A stretch of 5,587 nucleotides of DNA from Candidatus Altimarinota bacterium (GTDB taxonomy: Bacteria > Patescibacteriota > Gracilibacteria > UBA4473), in assembly GCA_018401175.1 (NCBI GenBank), contig JAGYLK010000049.1:1-5587 (forward strand). The letters run 5' to 3'. Of this stretch, positions 1 through 4,723 are shown piece by piece. Position numbers and translations under genes: made by a program. The notes under the pieces were generated by a model. That model was given only the letters and a program-made list of their open reading frames with translations. It was not told the origin of the DNA and made no database searches. Within the stretch, counting starts at the first letter, position 1. Each line of letters starts with the position of its first letter.

Positions 1-758
1 TGCAATGTGTTTGCCCAAAACTCTTCATTTGGACATCCCGAACGATAGTTAATCAAGGCGTCAAACCATACATAAATTTTGTGTGATTCATCCCATGGCA
101 AAGGAATCCCAAATTCTGCGTTTTCTCGACTAATAGAAATATCCTCAAGTCCGGACTTGATAAACGAAAGAATCTCATTGCGACGCTTTTCTGGCTCCAA
201 AATCTTCGGATTTCTTTCAAATAGTTCCAATAATTGATCCTGATACTTTTTGAGACGGAAAAAATAATTTTCTTCTTCAACTTTTTGCGGAGCCGTTCGA
301 TGATGCGGACAATTTCCCTTTTCGTCGAGATCTGAGGATTTCAAAAAGGCTTCGCATCCCGTGCAATACAATCCCTCGTATTTTCCTCTATAAATATCTC
401 CTTTTTCATAAATCGTATTCAAAATTTCGTGCACGGTTTTTTTATGCCGATCTTCTGTTGTGCGAATGAAGTCGTCAAATTCTATTCCGCACTTCTCCCA
501 TGTCTCTTTCCACGTCTTTGCCATCCCCTCTAGATATTCCGGAATCTCAAGTCCCGCAAGATCCGCGGCATCGACTGTTTTTTGTGAATTTTCATCGACT
601 CCGGTGAGAAAAAAAACATCTTCTTTTTTACCTCCCAAATCAACCACCTTTTTTCTCCAGTATCGCGCCAATGTGTCTGCTGCTAATGTACAGTATGCGT
701 GTCCAATATGCGGGATATCGTTCACGTAATAAATAGGAGTTGTGATAAATTTCTTCAT
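1..758 (-). CDS. metG: Methionyl-tRNA synthetase, N-terminal part (runs off left edge)
   Basis: This is a class I aminoacyl-tRNA synthetase that charges tRNA-Met with methionine in the cytoplasm using ATP. The first 252 residues are visible. They begin MKKFITTPIYYVNDIPHIGH, with the class I HIGH motif at residues 17-20. The usual DEHGQ signature reads DENSQ (residues 55-59). The zinc knuckle of the connective peptide is present: Cys132, Cys135, Cys150 and His153. The YVWFDAL block (about residues 229-235) is the conserved MetRS active-site segment. The KMSKS loop and the anticodon-binding domain would lie beyond the edge, so this is a window truncation and not a broken gene. The start is the ATG just before the ITTPIYYVND motif, as in the family. 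No Shine-Dalgarno sequence precedes it, and a TATACC box ends 8 bases upstream. Family assignment is near certain. Confidence 0.97.
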   Translation of the reverse strand, partial: MKKFITTPIYYVNDIPHIGHAYCTLAADTLARYWRKKVVDLGGKKEDVFFLTGVDENSQKTVDAADLAGLEIPEYLEGMAKTWKETWEKCGIEFDDFIRTTEDRHKKTVHEILNTIYEKGDIYRGKYEGLYCTGCEAFLKSSDLDEKGNCPHHRTAPQKVEEENYFFRLKKYQDQLLELFERNPKILEPEKRRNEILSFIKSGLEDISISRENAEFGIPLPWDESHKIYVWFDALINYRSGCPNEEFWANTL

Positions 759-766
759 AAGAAAGA

Positions 767-795
767 GGTATAAAAAATCCGGTCAGTGACCGGAA
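767..795 (-). promoter_or_regulatory. Weak candidate metG promoter
   Basis: On the minus strand TATACC (772-767) lies 8 bases before the metG ATG. A poor -35 match, TTCCGG (795-790), is 17 bases further upstream. The -35 half falls inside the terminator hairpin, so promoter and terminator overlap. It is listed because metG needs a transcription start after that terminator and because the -10-to-ATG distance matches other genes here. The -35 is unconvincing. Confidence 0.25.
771..794 (-). terminator. Intrinsic terminator after the response regulator gene
   Basis: TCCGGTCAGTGACCGGA (778-794) is a perfect 17-base palindrome around one central base, so the RNA can form a 6-bp GC-rich stem with a 5-base loop. 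Read on the minus strand it is followed directly by six T (777-772). This is the classic layout of a Rho-independent terminator for the response regulator transcript, about 134 bases after its stop codon. It ends 13 bases before the metG start, so it might also attenuate read-through into metG. Confidence 0.75.
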
Positions 796-928
796 TGTGC
801 AACACATGCGCATCCGACCACTGGGCTACCAGCACATCATCATTCGCATTTGCATTGCGCTTTTCATCGCTCGTAGTCTGCCCCATGAGAGAACGTGTGT
901 CAACTTTTTGAGAGGAACTGTTTCTCTC

Positions 929-1600
929 TTAAATATGGGGCTCTGAAAGCATATATCCATGCCCTCGCACTGTTTGTAACAGTTCTCCGTCTTGCCCAAA
1001 CTTTTTTCGGATTCCTCGAATATGAACATCCATAACATTCGATCGCATCTCTAATGCATCTCCCCACACATATTCACATAAGTCTGCGCGAGAAAGCACT
1101 TTATTTTTGTGTGATAAAAAGACAAATACTATCTGAAACTCTCTCTTGGAAAGGGGAATTAATTTCTGACGCAATCGAACCTCTTTGTTCTCCAAATTCA
1201 TTACTAATGACCCGCACGCCAATAAATTATGCTTCTTTTCCAATTTCCTCCGCATTAATGCTCTCGTACGAGCCATGAATTCTGCAAGCGAGAAATTTTT
1301 TACCAAATAATCATCCGCCCCCATATCTAATCCCAAAACACGATCTTCTGCCCGTCCATATGCCGAAACAATAAAAATGAGCGCCGTATTTCCAGCGGCC
1401 CTCAATTTTCGAAGCAAAATTATTCCAGACATTCCTGGCAGCCCCAGGTCTAAAACAATCAAATCAAATGTTTGTTCGCGCGCGATTTCAAGTGCTGTTT
1501 CGGCATTATGTGCAAGAACGCAATCGAATTTTTCTCCTCGCAGAGTTTCTCGCAGAAGAGAAGTCATTCGCGGATCATCGTCAATAATAAGGGCTCTCAT
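929..1600 (-). CDS. OmpR/PhoB-family two-component response regulator
   Basis: This is a cytoplasmic DNA-binding regulator normally activated by phosphotransfer from a sensor histidine kinase. The 223 residues have the usual family length. The receiver domain (about 1-118) shows the acidic pocket Asp7-Asp9, phosphoacceptor Asp51 in VLDLGLPGMSG, switch Ser79 and Lys101. The winged-helix effector domain (about 128-219) has the typical LSKREFQI, DVHIRGIRKKF and TVRGHGYML blocks. The residue after Lys101 is Asn (KNF) where most receivers have Pro (KPF). No histidine kinase gene lies in the window, so its signal and partner are unknown. It is divergent from the membrane/zinc-ribbon operon and upstream of metG, from which a terminator separates it. 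ATG 1600 is the natural start because MRALIIDDDP matches receiver N-termini. I do not assign a specific orthologue. Confidence 0.95.
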   Translation of the reverse strand: MRALIIDDDPRMTSLLRETLRGEKFDCVLAHNAETALEIAREQTFDLIVLDLGLPGMSGIILLRKLRAAGNTALIFIVSAYGRAEDRVLGLDMGADDYLVKNFSLAEFMARTRALMRRKLEKKHNLLACGSLVMNLENKEVRLRQKLIPLSKREFQIVFVFLSHKNKVLSRADLCEYVWGDALEMRSNVMDVHIRGIRKKFGQDGELLQTVRGHGYMLSEPHI

Positions 1601-1615
1601 GAGATTTGTTTGAAA

Positions 1616-1644
1616 TTCTTATTGCGACAACAATATCATATCAA
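1616..1644 (-). promoter_or_regulatory. Candidate promoter of the response regulator gene
   Basis: On the minus strand TTGATA (1644-1639, five of six to TTGACA) is separated by 17 bases from TAAGAA (1621-1616, three of six to TATAAT). The -10-like box ends 15 bases before the ATG. An alternative -10, TATGAT (1640-1635), is a better hexamer but has only a poor -35 (TCTTCA). No Shine-Dalgarno sequence is visible before the gene. Confidence 0.35.
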
Positions 1645-1658
1645 AATGAAAATTTGAT
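1640..1658. repeat. Small inverted repeat in the divergent promoter region
   Basis: ATCAAA (1640-1645) and TTTGAT (1653-1658) form a 6-bp inverted repeat with a 7-base spacer. It overlaps the far edge of the candidate response regulator promoter in the 129-base region between the divergent genes. It could be an operator site, possibly for the regulator itself, but the repeat is short and AT-rich and may be chance. Confidence 0.25.
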
Positions 1659-1692
1659 GAAGAATTCTCTTTTTTTCCAAAAAAATAAAAAT

Positions 1693-1721
1693 TTGCCCAC
1701 AAAACGGGAAGATTCTACTAT
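1693..1721 (+). promoter_or_regulatory. Candidate promoter of the membrane protein / zinc-ribbon operon
   Basis: TTGCCC (1693-1698) and TACTAT (1716-1721) are separated by 17 bases. Transcription would be expected to start about 7 bases after the -10 box, at or next to the ATG at 1730. The mRNA would then be leaderless, which fits the absence of a Shine-Dalgarno sequence. An ATG at 1726 in another frame opens only 26 codons and is ignored. Confidence 0.5.
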
Positions 1722-1729
1722 AAAAATGT

Positions 1730-2287
1730 ATGAAACATCGTTCCCCGGCATTAAAAAAACAACAATTCGCCTTCTTGGCGAAAAATGCACGACGGTTGAG
1801 TTTTGAGGATCAAGTAATCCTTGGTACCAATGCGGCAACCATCATTGCCTGTTTTTTTCCCTGGGCATCTCTCGAGCCATTATACGGGCCAACTACTTTC
1901 ATGAATGCCTTTTCTGGTGCTTCGTGGCTCATCGGGACGTTGGTCTTCGGGCTTGCTATTTTTTCTGTTTCCCTATTTTGGGACGATCTTTTTGAAACAC
2001 AATTTTTCTCTTTTCGTGTTCCGCGAAGAACCCTTCTCGGGGCGGCAAGTATTCAATCGTTACTTCTCCAACTTTGTGCTGGATCCGTCTTGAGTACTGT
2101 CGGGACAGATTATTCTCAGGTTGATTTTCGATTTGGCATTGCGGCTTGTCTTTTGCTACAAATAGTCGCACTTGTTGCTGTTTGGCTCAGAACCCGCGCC
2201 ACGAAAAAAGAAGAGGTGAAACAGTTTTTTCAGTTGCCAATAAACGAAAAATCTGGAGAATCAGCCCCGAACCACCAAATCAAATGA
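1730..2287 (+). CDS. Four-helix membrane protein of unknown function
   Basis: I do not recognise this 185-residue protein. It has a basic N-terminus (MKHRSPALKKQQF), then four hydrophobic segments likely to span the membrane: about residues 29-46 (containing a CFFPW motif), 62-84, 102-124 and 134-153. A basic RTRATKK stretch follows, then a short polar tail. The even number of helices and the basic ends predict both termini in the cytoplasm. No catalytic motif is visible. Its stop codon overlaps the start of the next gene (ATGA), so the two are probably translationally coupled and the products may act together. ATG 1730 is chosen because the candidate promoter ends just upstream and no better in-frame start precedes the first helix. 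That it is a real gene is well supported by the operon layout and helix pattern. Confidence 0.85.
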   Translation: MKHRSPALKKQQFAFLAKNARRLSFEDQVILGTNAATIIACFFPWASLEPLYGPTTFMNAFSGASWLIGTLVFGLAIFSVSLFWDDLFETQFFSFRVPRRTLLGAASIQSLLLQLCAGSVLSTVGTDYSQVDFRFGIAACLLLQIVALVAVWLRTRATKKEEVKQFFQLPINEKSGESAPNHQIK

Positions 2288-2631
2288 GCGACGAAAACAA
2301 TTCTTTTCTTCATGAAGCACAGCAAGCGGGCCGAGCTAGCGGGAAACTCGAAATAAATGATCTCGATTCTGCAATTGCGGCTATTACGCATGTTATTGAC
2401 GAAGAAGCGGCCGCTCAGTATCGCGAAACCGAGGAAGACACCTGGCCTCGAACAACCATGGCGGTATATTGTCACGACTGCCGAGATATTGTTCCTGCTG
2501 GAGTTGGCAAAACGCTCCGCGGAAATGATAGAAATGTTTGTGGAAACTGCCATAGCAAAAAAATTTCCATGGGAAGAGAAGATGCCCTCCGAAAGTTTTA
2601 TCATCTGGAAAAACGAGAAGAAAGAGAGTAA
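2284..2631 (+). CDS. Small zinc-ribbon protein of unknown function
   Basis: This 115-residue protein has a polar, acidic N-terminal half (about 1-55). A CxxC...CxxC zinc ribbon follows, with Cys63, Cys66, Cys86 and Cys89, and then a charged tail rich in Lys, Glu and Arg. Such ribbons bind one structural zinc and often mediate nucleic-acid or protein contacts. No wider family is recognised, so a specific role is not claimed. No signal peptide or membrane segment is seen, so it should be cytoplasmic, near the inner face of its partner membrane protein if they interact. The frame is open further upstream, but ATG 2284 is preferred. It forms the ATGA overlap with the preceding stop, and an earlier start would overlap the membrane gene by well over 100 bases. 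Confidence 0.85.
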   Translation: MSDENNSFLHEAQQAGRASGKLEINDLDSAIAAITHVIDEEAAAQYRETEEDTWPRTTMAVYCHDCRDIVPAGVGKTLRGNDRNVCGNCHSKKISMGREDALRKFYHLEKREERE

Positions 2632-2643
2632 TTCTTTTTCCGT

Positions 2644-2685
2644 ATGCATTCAAATAACGTTATTATGATTGCATTTTTAGTTTTT
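2644..2685 (+). terminator. AT-rich hairpin plus T tracts ending the membrane/zinc-ribbon operon
   Basis: Starting 12 bases after the stop codon, an imperfect inverted repeat runs from ATGCAT (2644) to TTGCAT (ending 2674). Its centre is the perfect palindrome AATAACGTTATT (2653-2664). T4 and T6 runs follow. This fits an intrinsic terminator, although the stem is AT-rich and therefore weaker than usual. The same palindrome lies 33 bases before the lexA -35 box, so it could instead, or also, be a protein binding site. Confidence 0.5.
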
Positions 2686-2697
2686 TGAAAAAAAGTT

Positions 2698-2725
2698 TTG
2701 ACAAAGTGTATGCGAGGTGTATTCT
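2698..2725 (+). promoter_or_regulatory. lexA promoter
   Basis: A perfect -35 TTGACA (2698-2703) is followed after 16 bases by TATTCT (2720-2725), with an A/T-rich stretch just upstream. The -10 box ends 9 bases before the ATG at 2735, predicting a leader of only a few bases. This is the best promoter in the window. It overlaps three GTGT-starting hexamers that could be a LexA operator. Confidence 0.65.
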
Positions 2726-2734
2726 TCTGTGTGC
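2706..2734 (+). repeat. Three phased GTGTRY repeats across the lexA promoter, possible operator
   Basis: GTGTAT occurs at 2706-2711 and 2717-2722, and GTGTGC at 2729-2734. The start-to-start spacings are 11 and 12 bases, about one helix turn. They span the promoter spacer, the -10 box and the start site. Autoregulation is usual for lexA, so this is a possible repressor site. Neither the E. coli CTGT-N8-ACAG box nor the Gram-positive GAAC-N4-GTTC box is present here. Confidence 0.3.
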
Positions 2735-3361
2735 ATGAACAAAAACACGCCGCTTACGCCAAAAGAAAATGATGCCTTGTATGAAGTGCGACAAGCAACC
2801 CGGTTGCTTGGGCGATTCCCCTCAGTAAGAGAGCTCATGATTTCTATGGGATATAAATCCCCTCGCTCTGCCGCGGTACTTCTCGAGCGACTCGAAAAAA
2901 AAGGATTCCTTGAAAGAGACGATTTTCGGCGTCTCAGAATGCCACCAGAACCAGAAGAGACCTCTTTTTCTACAGATACAATAAATGTGCCTGTTGTTGG
3001 ATCAGCACGATGTGGAAATCCCGACTGGGCAGAGCAAAATATTGAAGACTACGTAAAAGTAAGCACTCGTCTTGCCCCGAGAGACCGGCAGCATTTTTTT
3101 CTCCGTGCCAAGGGAGACTCTATGAATGAGGCAGGAATTGAAGAGGGCGACCTCGTTCTCGTTCGAGTACAAAATATTGCTAATAATGGCGATCGTGTTG
3201 TAGCCCTTATTGATGATGAAGCAACGATTAAAGAGTTCCATAGACGAAATGATATCGTCGTGCTACAACCAAGATCCAATAATCCCTCTCATCAACCGAT
3301 TATTGTTTCAGAATCACTCCAAATTCAAGGAGTTGTTGTAACGGCAATCCCCACTTTGTAA
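2735..3361 (+). CDS. lexA: SOS repressor LexA
   Basis: This is the transcriptional repressor of DNA damage genes. It is inactivated when RecA-DNA filaments stimulate its self-cleavage. The 208 residues begin with a winged helix-turn-helix DNA-binding domain (about 5-68, including RFPSVRELMISMGYKSPRSA). The S24-type peptidase domain follows. The cleavage site is Cys93-Gly94 (ARCGNP), where E. coli LexA has Ala-Gly. The catalytic dyad is Ser129 in AKGDSMNEAGIEEGDL and Lys166 in LIDDEATIKEF, so self-cleavage should work. A GTG 18 bases upstream is in frame, but it lies inside the promoter -10 region, so ATG 2735 is chosen. The protein is slightly longer than E. coli LexA (202). It stands first in a possible lexA-small gene-recA transcription unit and is probably autoregulated. 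Confidence 0.96.
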   Translation: MNKNTPLTPKENDALYEVRQATRLLGRFPSVRELMISMGYKSPRSAAVLLERLEKKGFLERDDFRRLRMPPEPEETSFSTDTINVPVVGSARCGNPDWAEQNIEDYVKVSTRLAPRDRQHFFLRAKGDSMNEAGIEEGDLVLVRVQNIANNGDRVVALIDDEATIKEFHRRNDIVVLQPRSNNPSHQPIIVSESLQIQGVVVTAIPTL

Positions 3362-3375
3362 TTTTAAACACATAC
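3362..3375 (+). repeat. Leader element shared with recA, copy 1
   Basis: TTTTAAACACATAC directly follows the lexA stop and ends 6 bases before the 62-codon gene. The same string with two extra C (TTTTAAACCCACATAC) occurs before recA. In both cases it is preceded by TAAT-like sequence, and no Shine-Dalgarno sequence is present. It may be a translation-start or promoter element. Confidence 0.4.
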
Positions 3376-3381
3376 CCAAAA

Positions 3382-3570
3382 ATGCGACACTATACTCCTC
3401 TTACCAAAGACATTCGTACTCGTTCAAGTACGCCGATTCGGCAGAACTTGCCAAAAGAATTCTATGGACAGCAATATGAAATGACGTTTGACATACAATC
3501 TGACTCGCACCTTCGCAACTTATTGAGACAAGAAAACAAATCTTCGTTAAGCGATTTTATAAATAGTTAA
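3382..3570 (+). CDS. Small protein of unknown function between lexA and recA
   Basis: I do not recognise this 62-residue protein. It begins [20 protein letters not shown] and is hydrophilic, with a basic first half and a mixed-charge C-terminal half ([19 protein letters not shown]) that could form a helix. There is no signal peptide, membrane segment or cysteine motif. It starts 20 bases after the lexA stop and ends 38 bases before recA, fills most of that gap, and has a start region resembling recA's. These points favour a real gene, and the position suggests a role or regulation linked to the SOS response, which is inference. A perfect 6-bp inverted repeat, CGTACT/AGTACG (3415-3432), lies within it. 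Its shortness leaves room for doubt. Confidence 0.6.
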   Translation: MRHYTPLTKDIRTRSSTPIRQNLPKEFYGQQYEMTFDIQSDSHLRNLLRQENKSSLSDFINS

Positions 3571-3584
3571 CAAAACCCCTTTCT

Positions 3585-3607
3585 CATAATTTTTTAAACC
3601 CACATAC
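3585..3607 (+). promoter_or_regulatory. recA upstream element: possible -10 and leader copy 2
   Basis: CATAAT (3585-3590) is a good -10-like hexamer 18 bases before the recA ATG, but no convincing -35 lies 16-18 bases upstream. TTAACA (3567-3572) is only 12 bases away. TTTTAAACCCACATAC (3592-3607) repeats the element found before the preceding small gene. recA may thus have its own promoter besides read-through from lexA. No Shine-Dalgarno sequence is seen. Confidence 0.35.
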
Positions 3608-3608
3608 A

Positions 3609-4613
3609 ATGGCAGCAACCGATCCAAAAAAAGTAGCGCTTCAAGCAGCACTCTCTCAAATAGAAAAAAACTTTGGGAAAGGCGCCGTAATGCGCATGGG
3701 CGATCATGATCGCCCAAAAATTGAAACCGTAAGCTCTGGTTCTATTTCTATTGACCTTGCCCTGGGAGGAGGATGGCCTCGCGGCCGCGTCGTGGAAATA
3801 TACGGACCAGAAAGTTCTGGAAAAACAACCCTTTGTTTACACGCCGCAGCAGAATTCCAAAAAACCGGGGGAACGGTTGCCTTTGTCGATGCCGAGCATG
3901 CTCTCGATCCGTCTTATGCCGAAAAAGTAGGTGTAAACGTGGACGATCTTCTTCTTTCTCAACCTGATTCCGGAGAACAAGCTCTTGAAATCGTAGAAGC
4001 CCTTGTCCGCTCTGGAGCAGTTGACCTCATTGTTGTGGACTCCGTGGCAGCGCTTACTCCCCGAGCAGAAATAGAAGGAGCAATGGGAGATTCCCAGATG
4101 GGGCTTCACGCTCGACTCATGAGTCAGGCGTTGCGAAAACTTACAGGAGTAACGAGTAAGACTCACACAACTATTATTTTCATCAATCAAATCCGAATGA
4201 AAATAGGAGTTATGTTTGGGAATCCCGAAACCACAACCGGGGGAAACGCATTGAAGTTTTATTCTTCTCTCCGTGTGGAAGTACGAAAGGGAGGAAAGAT
4301 CGAGTCTGGTACGGGCGACGACAAAGAAGCAAATGGAAACTCTATGCGGATTAAAGTTGTAAAAAATAAAGTTGCTCCGCCGTTCAAAACTGCAGAAGTA
4401 GACATTATGTTTAATGAAGGAATTTCTCGAAATGCCGATCTTCTCGAAATGGCAGTAAAATATGAAATTATTCAGAAGGCTGGTGCATTTTATTCCTTCG
4501 GGGAAACCAAATTGGGACAAGGGAAGCAGAAGGCTATTGATTTTCTAAAAGAGAATCCCAAGATGATAAAAGAAATTGATTCTCTCTTGAGGAAAAAATT
4601 CGAACCCAAATAA
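3609..4613 (+). CDS. recA: Recombinase RecA
   Basis: RecA is an ATP-dependent strand-exchange protein that forms filaments on single-stranded DNA. It drives homologous recombinational repair and acts as co-protease for LexA cleavage. Of the 334 residues, the Walker A motif GPESSGKT is at 66-73, the catalytic Glu96 is in VDAEHALDP, and Walker B Asp144 is in LIVVDS. Gln194 is in FINQIR, and the L2 loop is [14 protein letters not shown]. Up to here the numbering equals that of E. coli. Further on, the [18 protein letters not shown] region is four residues longer than in E. coli, placing the conserved VVKNK lysines at 252 and 254. The protein ends at FEPK without the acidic C-terminal tail that restrains E. 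coli RecA. ATG 3609 gives the usual start distance. It is the last gene of the lexA cluster and is followed by a hairpin terminator. Confidence 0.98.
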   Translation: MAATDPKKVALQAALSQIEKNFGKGAVMRMGDHDRPKIETVSSGSISIDLALGGGWPRGRVVEIYGPESSGKTTLCLHAAAEFQKTGGTVAFVDAEHALDPSYAEKVGVNVDDLLLSQPDSGEQALEIVEALVRSGAVDLIVVDSVAALTPRAEIEGAMGDSQMGLHARLMSQALRKLTGVTSKTHTTIIFINQIRMKIGVMFGNPETTTGGNALKFYSSLRVEVRKGGKIESGTGDDKEANGNSMRIKVVKNKVAPPFKTAEVDIMFNEGISRNADLLEMAVKYEIIQKAGAFYSFGETKLGQGKQKAIDFLKENPKMIKEIDSLLRKKFEPK

Positions 4614-4634
4614 AAATTTCCCTCTCTGCAAAAT

Positions 4635-4668
4635 GAAATTCTCCTGAAGGCTACGGGGAATTTCTTTT
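4635..4668 (+). terminator. Intrinsic terminator after recA
   Basis: GAAATTCTCC (4635-4644) pairs at nine of ten positions with GGGGAATTTC (4655-4664) around a 10-base loop, the mismatch being a C-A. TTTT follows at once, then a second T run after GCC. It lies 21 bases after the recA stop and closes the lexA-recA unit ahead of the sodB promoter. Confidence 0.7.
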
Positions 4669-4688
4669 GCCTTTTCAGAAAAAATCTG

Positions 4689-4704
4689 TGTACACTGGGG
4701 TACA
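4689..4704. promoter_or_regulatory. Palindrome in the sodB promoter, possible operator
   Basis: TGTACACTGGGGTACA consists of the inverted half-sites TGTAC and GTACA with a 6-base spacer. It overlaps the -35 of one candidate promoter and the -10 of the other, so a bound protein would block transcription from either. It does not match the Fur consensus, and the binding protein is unknown. Confidence 0.35.
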
Positions 4705-4716
4705 ACTTTCTAATAA
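4689..4716 (+). promoter_or_regulatory. Candidate sodB promoter
   Basis: TGTACA (4689-4694) and TAATAA (4711-4716) are 16 bases apart. The -10-like box ends 7 bases before the ATG, which would give an essentially leaderless mRNA. An alternative is TTGCCT (4667-4672) with TACACT (4691-4696) at an 18-base spacing, giving a leader of about 20 bases. The sequence alone does not decide between them. Confidence 0.4.
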
Positions 4717-4723
4717 AAACATT

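Larger units (their letters stand above)
755..886 (-). other. Open 43-codon frame between response regulator and metG, doubtful gene
   Basis: An ATG-started frame reads MGQTTSDEKRNANANDDVLV and so on for 43 residues. Its TGA overlaps the metG start as ATGA. It is in the same frame as the response regulator, and the 14 codons between that gene's TAA and this ATG are also open. No ribosome binding site and no recognisable domain is seen, and the terminator hairpin lies inside the frame. It could be a coupling leader peptide, a remnant of a longer regulator C-terminus, or chance. I favour non-coding or remnant. Confidence 0.15.

Noticed and set aside
797..830. tRNA-like stretch on the minus strand (GGTAGCCCAGTGGTCGGATG resembles a D-arm)
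   Set aside because: The D-stem and anticodon stem do not pair properly, the base before the would-be anticodon is not T, and no T-loop (TTCRANY) follows. No tRNA fold can be built.
875..903. TTGACA (minus strand, 903-898) as a metG promoter
   Set aside because: The hexamer is perfect, but at 17 bases the -10 is only CAGACT (three of six), and transcription would run into the hairpin-T6 before metG. It was not supported enough to annotate.
1726..1806. ATG four bases upstream of the membrane gene start, in another frame
   Set aside because: It gives only 26 residues with no motif and lies inside the membrane protein gene, whose helix pattern is convincing.
2146..2283. Longer N-terminus for the zinc-ribbon protein
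   Set aside because: It would overlap the membrane protein gene by 142 bases. The ATGA overlap start is the usual operon arrangement.
2285..2287. TGA read as glycine (code 25), as in some candidate phyla
   Set aside because: The frame hits TAA shortly after the TGA, the ATGA overlap explains the stop, and RecA, SodB and MetRS have no internal TGA.
2717..2734. GTG start six codons upstream for LexA
   Set aside because: It lies within the promoter region and overlaps the -10 box, and the extra residues (MYSSVC) are not LexA-like. ATG 2735 fits better.
3837..4520. 227-codon open frame on the minus strand inside recA
   Set aside because: It is antisense to an unquestionable recA, has no recognisable motif and no own start signals. 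It is a by-product of recA codon usage.
4667..4723. TTG start giving a 19-residue N-terminal extension of the superoxide dismutase
   Set aside because: The extension covers the terminator tail and promoter, has no signal-peptide pattern, and SodB proteins begin at the MFEL segment.
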